A stretch of DNA of 8,247 bases, taken from an uncultured Acetatifactor sp. (GTDB lineage Bacteria; Bacillota; Clostridia; Lachnospirales; Lachnospiraceae). The translations under genes were made by a program, and so were the position numbers. Position 1 is the first letter of the stretch. The number at the start of each line of letters is the position of its first letter. The stretch covers positions 1-8,247 of the forward strand of contig CAJUAH010000060.1 in NCBI GenBank assembly GCA_910584375.1. The letters run 5' to 3'. Below are positions 6,455 to 8,247 of the stretch, one piece after another. The notes beneath the pieces were generated by a model, which was given only the letters and a program-made list of their open reading frames with translations, did no database searches and was not told the origin of the DNA.

Positions 6455-7648
6455 ATGGCGGATATCAGGAATTTTATACAGGAGAGGGAGAAGAGAGAAA
6501 AGGGACAGGCTGATTATCAACATAAGCTCCGACGCTACAGGCTGTCCCATGTGTATCGGGTCCTGCTGGTGGCAGCGGCGCTGATTGCTCTGATCGCCCT
6601 GGTGATCCTGCAATATAAGAATCATATTTACACGTCCTATGAAGTGACCGGCACCGTGGATGTAGCGGTGATAAACGGAACGGTCAGCATGCCGCTGGGC
6701 AGCCACATCATGACCTACAGCAACGACGGCGTCCATTGTATGGACGCCAGGGGCAATGCGCTGTGGAATCAGACGTATGAGATGCAGAACCCCATTGTCG
6801 CCACATGTGGAAACGTGGTGGCGATCGGCGATTACAACGGTCGCGAGATATATGTGTTGGACGAAGAGAAGAAACTGGCGGAGTTTTCTACCAACATGCC
6901 CATCCGCAGTATCGCGGTATCGCAGACGGGGCGGGTGGCCGTGACAGTGGCGGACACAAAGATTACCTGGATCTATATTTACGATCCGGACGGAACTGTC
7001 TTTGCGGTGAGGACCACGATGAACCAGAGCGGGTATCCCGCCGCGTTCTCTCTCTCCCCCAACGGTGAACTGCTGGGATTATCCTGTATCTATGTGGATT
7101 CGGGAGTGGTCAAATCCCGGGTGGCTTTTTATAACTTTGGCACGGTGGGTGACAATAAGAGCGATTATTATGTAAACGGATATACATACCCGGACGCTAT
7201 TATTTTGGCCATTCGTTTTATGACCAACGGAACGGCCTATGCGCTGGGAGATGACGGCCTGCGTTTTTTCAGCGGCACACAGATTCCCACGCTGACAAAT
7301 ACCTATCTATATGAGGAAGAGATACAGGGCGTGTACAGCGACGATAATTATGTGGGTGTGCTGTTCCATAACAACTCTGCGGAGGCCCAGCATAAACTGC
7401 TGATATACAGTGGGGCAGGCGAGAAAATAGGGGATTACCTGTTTAATCTGGATTTTGACCATCTGTTTTTTGGACAGGAGAATTTTGCCGTATACAATGA
7501 GCAGGAATGCCTGATACATACGTTTGACGGAGTGGACAAATACCAGGGGGAATTTGATAAGTCCGTGAGAGTTATGATACCCCAGGGAAACAGTTACAGA
7601 TATCTGATCATGACGAACGACTCAATAGATACGATTCAACTTAAGTAG
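6455..7648 (+). CDS. DUF5711-like membrane-anchored beta-propeller protein
   Basis: The 397-residue protein starts with a charged cytoplasmic segment (1-33), followed by one membrane helix (about 34-53, VYRVLLVAAALIALIALVIL) and a large outer domain (about 57-397). That domain is made of repeated beta-strand units typical of WD40/PQQ-like propellers: IMTYSNDGVHCMDARGNALW (85-104), VVAIGDYNGREIYVLDEE (121-138), FSLSPNGELLGLS (198-210), AYALGDDGLRFFSG (261-274) and AVYNEQECLIHTFDG (345-359). This arrangement matches what I recall of the DUF5711 family of Clostridia, whose function is unknown. No catalytic motif is visible. The ATG at 6455 was chosen for GGGAG (6445-6449) 5 bases upstream. An in-frame ATG at 6443 lacks a good site, and the frame stays open back to 6329 inside the LysM gene. 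The gene sits between a LysM and a CvpA-like gene, suggesting a cell-envelope role. Confidence 0.75.
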   Translation: MADIRNFIQEREKREKGQADYQHKLRRYRLSHVYRVLLVAAALIALIALVILQYKNHIYTSYEVTGTVDVAVINGTVSMPLGSHIMTYSNDGVHCMDARGNALWNQTYEMQNPIVATCGNVVAIGDYNGREIYVLDEEKKLAEFSTNMPIRSIAVSQTGRVAVTVADTKITWIYIYDPDGTVFAVRTTMNQSGYPAAFSLSPNGELLGLSCIYVDSGVVKSRVAFYNFGTVGDNKSDYYVNGYTYPDAIILAIRFMTNGTAYALGDDGLRFFSGTQIPTLTNTYLYEEEIQGVYSDDNYVGVLFHNNSAEAQHKLLIYSGAGEKIGDYLFNLDFDHLFFGQENFAVYNEQECLIHTFDGVDKYQGEFDKSVRVMIPQGNSYRYLIMTNDSIDTIQLK

Positions 7649-7693
7649 CCGGGTATTCCAAAGACCGGAAAACGACAGCAGGAGGATATACTA

Positions 7694-8191
7694 ATGAACA
7701 TTATGCTGATTCTTGTGGCGATATGCGCTTTATGGAAAGTCATCGACGGATACAGGAAAGGGATGGTAAAAGAGATTGTCTCCCTTGTGACATTGACCGT
7801 TATGGGGATCATGGTCGTGCTGATCAGCAAAGGTCTGCATAGCTATATGGAGAAAGAGATCGTGGGAGTAATCATCGCGGTGGTGCTGATGGCTTTGCTG
7901 GGGATCGTCCATCATCTGCTGAACGTGGTCCTCTTTTCGGCCAAAATGATCTCCAAGCTGCCGGTGATCCACTGGCTTAACAAAGTGCTGGGAGCGGTTT
8001 TCGGTATACTGGAAGTGGTCTTGATACTGCAGATCGTCTATGTCTTTATCATGTATTTCGGCCTGGGGATGATAGGGCAGCAGATATTGGAATACACCAG
8101 AGAAAGCGGAATCCTGACGAAAATATATCAGTACAATGTGGTGGCTAAACTGGTGGAAAATGTTATAAGTCAACTTATGACAATTTTTTGA
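7694..8191 (+). CDS. CvpA family membrane protein
   Basis: The 165-residue, strongly hydrophobic protein has about four membrane segments (roughly 2-16, 27-46, 54-80 and 97-122) and a polar C-terminal tail. The family signature is visible: DGYRKGMVKEIVSLVTL (18-34) after the first helix, and the loop KLPVIHWLNKVLGAVFGILE (88-107) before the last helix. CvpA was named from colicin V production in E. coli, and other members have been linked to envelope stress and bile tolerance, but the molecular activity is not established. AGGAGG (7680-7685) lies 8 bases before the ATG. The gene follows the DUF5711-like gene by 45 bases without a terminator, so it is likely the last gene of the same transcript. 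The membrane-segment limits are judged by eye. Confidence 0.85.
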   Translation: MNIMLILVAICALWKVIDGYRKGMVKEIVSLVTLTVMGIMVVLISKGLHSYMEKEIVGVIIAVVLMALLGIVHHLLNVVLFSAKMISKLPVIHWLNKVLGAVFGILEVVLILQIVYVFIMYFGLGMIGQQILEYTRESGILTKIYQYNVVAKLVENVISQLMTIF

Positions 8192-8211
8192 AAAATTTTT
8201 CCGAAAAGCAG

Positions 8212-8240
8212 TTGACATCGGGAGCATGATGTGGTAATCT
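8212..8240 (+). promoter_or_regulatory. Strong promoter at the right edge, directed out of the window
   Basis: A perfect TTGACA -35 box (8212-8217) is separated by 17 bp from a TAATCT -10 box (8235-8240), which is preceded by TGG (extended -10). The start would fall at or just beyond the last base of the window. The promoter begins 21 bases after the CvpA-family stop, so a new transcription unit starts here; its gene is not visible. Confidence 0.75.
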
Positions 8241-8247
8241 ATTAAAG

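Noticed and set aside
8182..8200. Terminator after the CvpA-family gene
   Set aside because: AATTTTT and AAAAATT form an A/T-only stem with a two-base loop overlapping the stop codon, which is too weak to be called a terminator.

Overview
The window looks like chromosomal core sequence from a Clostridia-type Firmicute, most likely Lachnospiraceae. The grounds are strong AGGAGG-like ribosome binding sites before most genes, sigma-A-like promoters, the dnaX-ybaB-recR order, a mixed-type phosphofructokinase with GGNGT and PKTIDND motifs, and a downstream LysM / DUF5711-like / CvpA trio. Base composition looks uniform (a little over half G+C by eye). I see no insertion sequence, phage gene, integrase or CRISPR array. 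The genus is not determined.

Layout: at the left edge lies most of a tRNA-Ser(CGA) on the minus strand, cut off inside its T loop. Its promoter stands back to back with the promoter of a long rightward block. That block opens with pfkA (glycolysis), followed 4 bases later by dnaX (DNA polymerase III tau subunit), then ybaB (nucleoid-associated protein) and recR (recombinational repair), the last two overlapping by one base. galM (aldose 1-epimerase) follows 42 bases later with no visible terminator between.

Between galM and the next gene is the most structured non-coding DNA of the window. An extended -10 promoter is placed so that its transcript should begin inside the left arm of a long imperfect inverted repeat. 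The right arm of that repeat contains the ribosome binding site of the next gene. This could insulate the downstream genes from galM read-through or control translation.

The right third holds three envelope genes in the same direction: a single-pass membrane protein with an unrecognised cytoplasmic N-terminal domain, a Pro/Gln-rich outer linker and a C-terminal LysM; a membrane-anchored beta-propeller-like protein of DUF5711 type; and a multi-pass CvpA-family protein. They probably act together at the membrane and cell wall, but their function is not known from sequence. The window ends on a strong promoter pointing to an unseen gene.

Every protein gene is on the plus strand, all reading frames look intact, and no intergenic gap exceeds about 160 bases.
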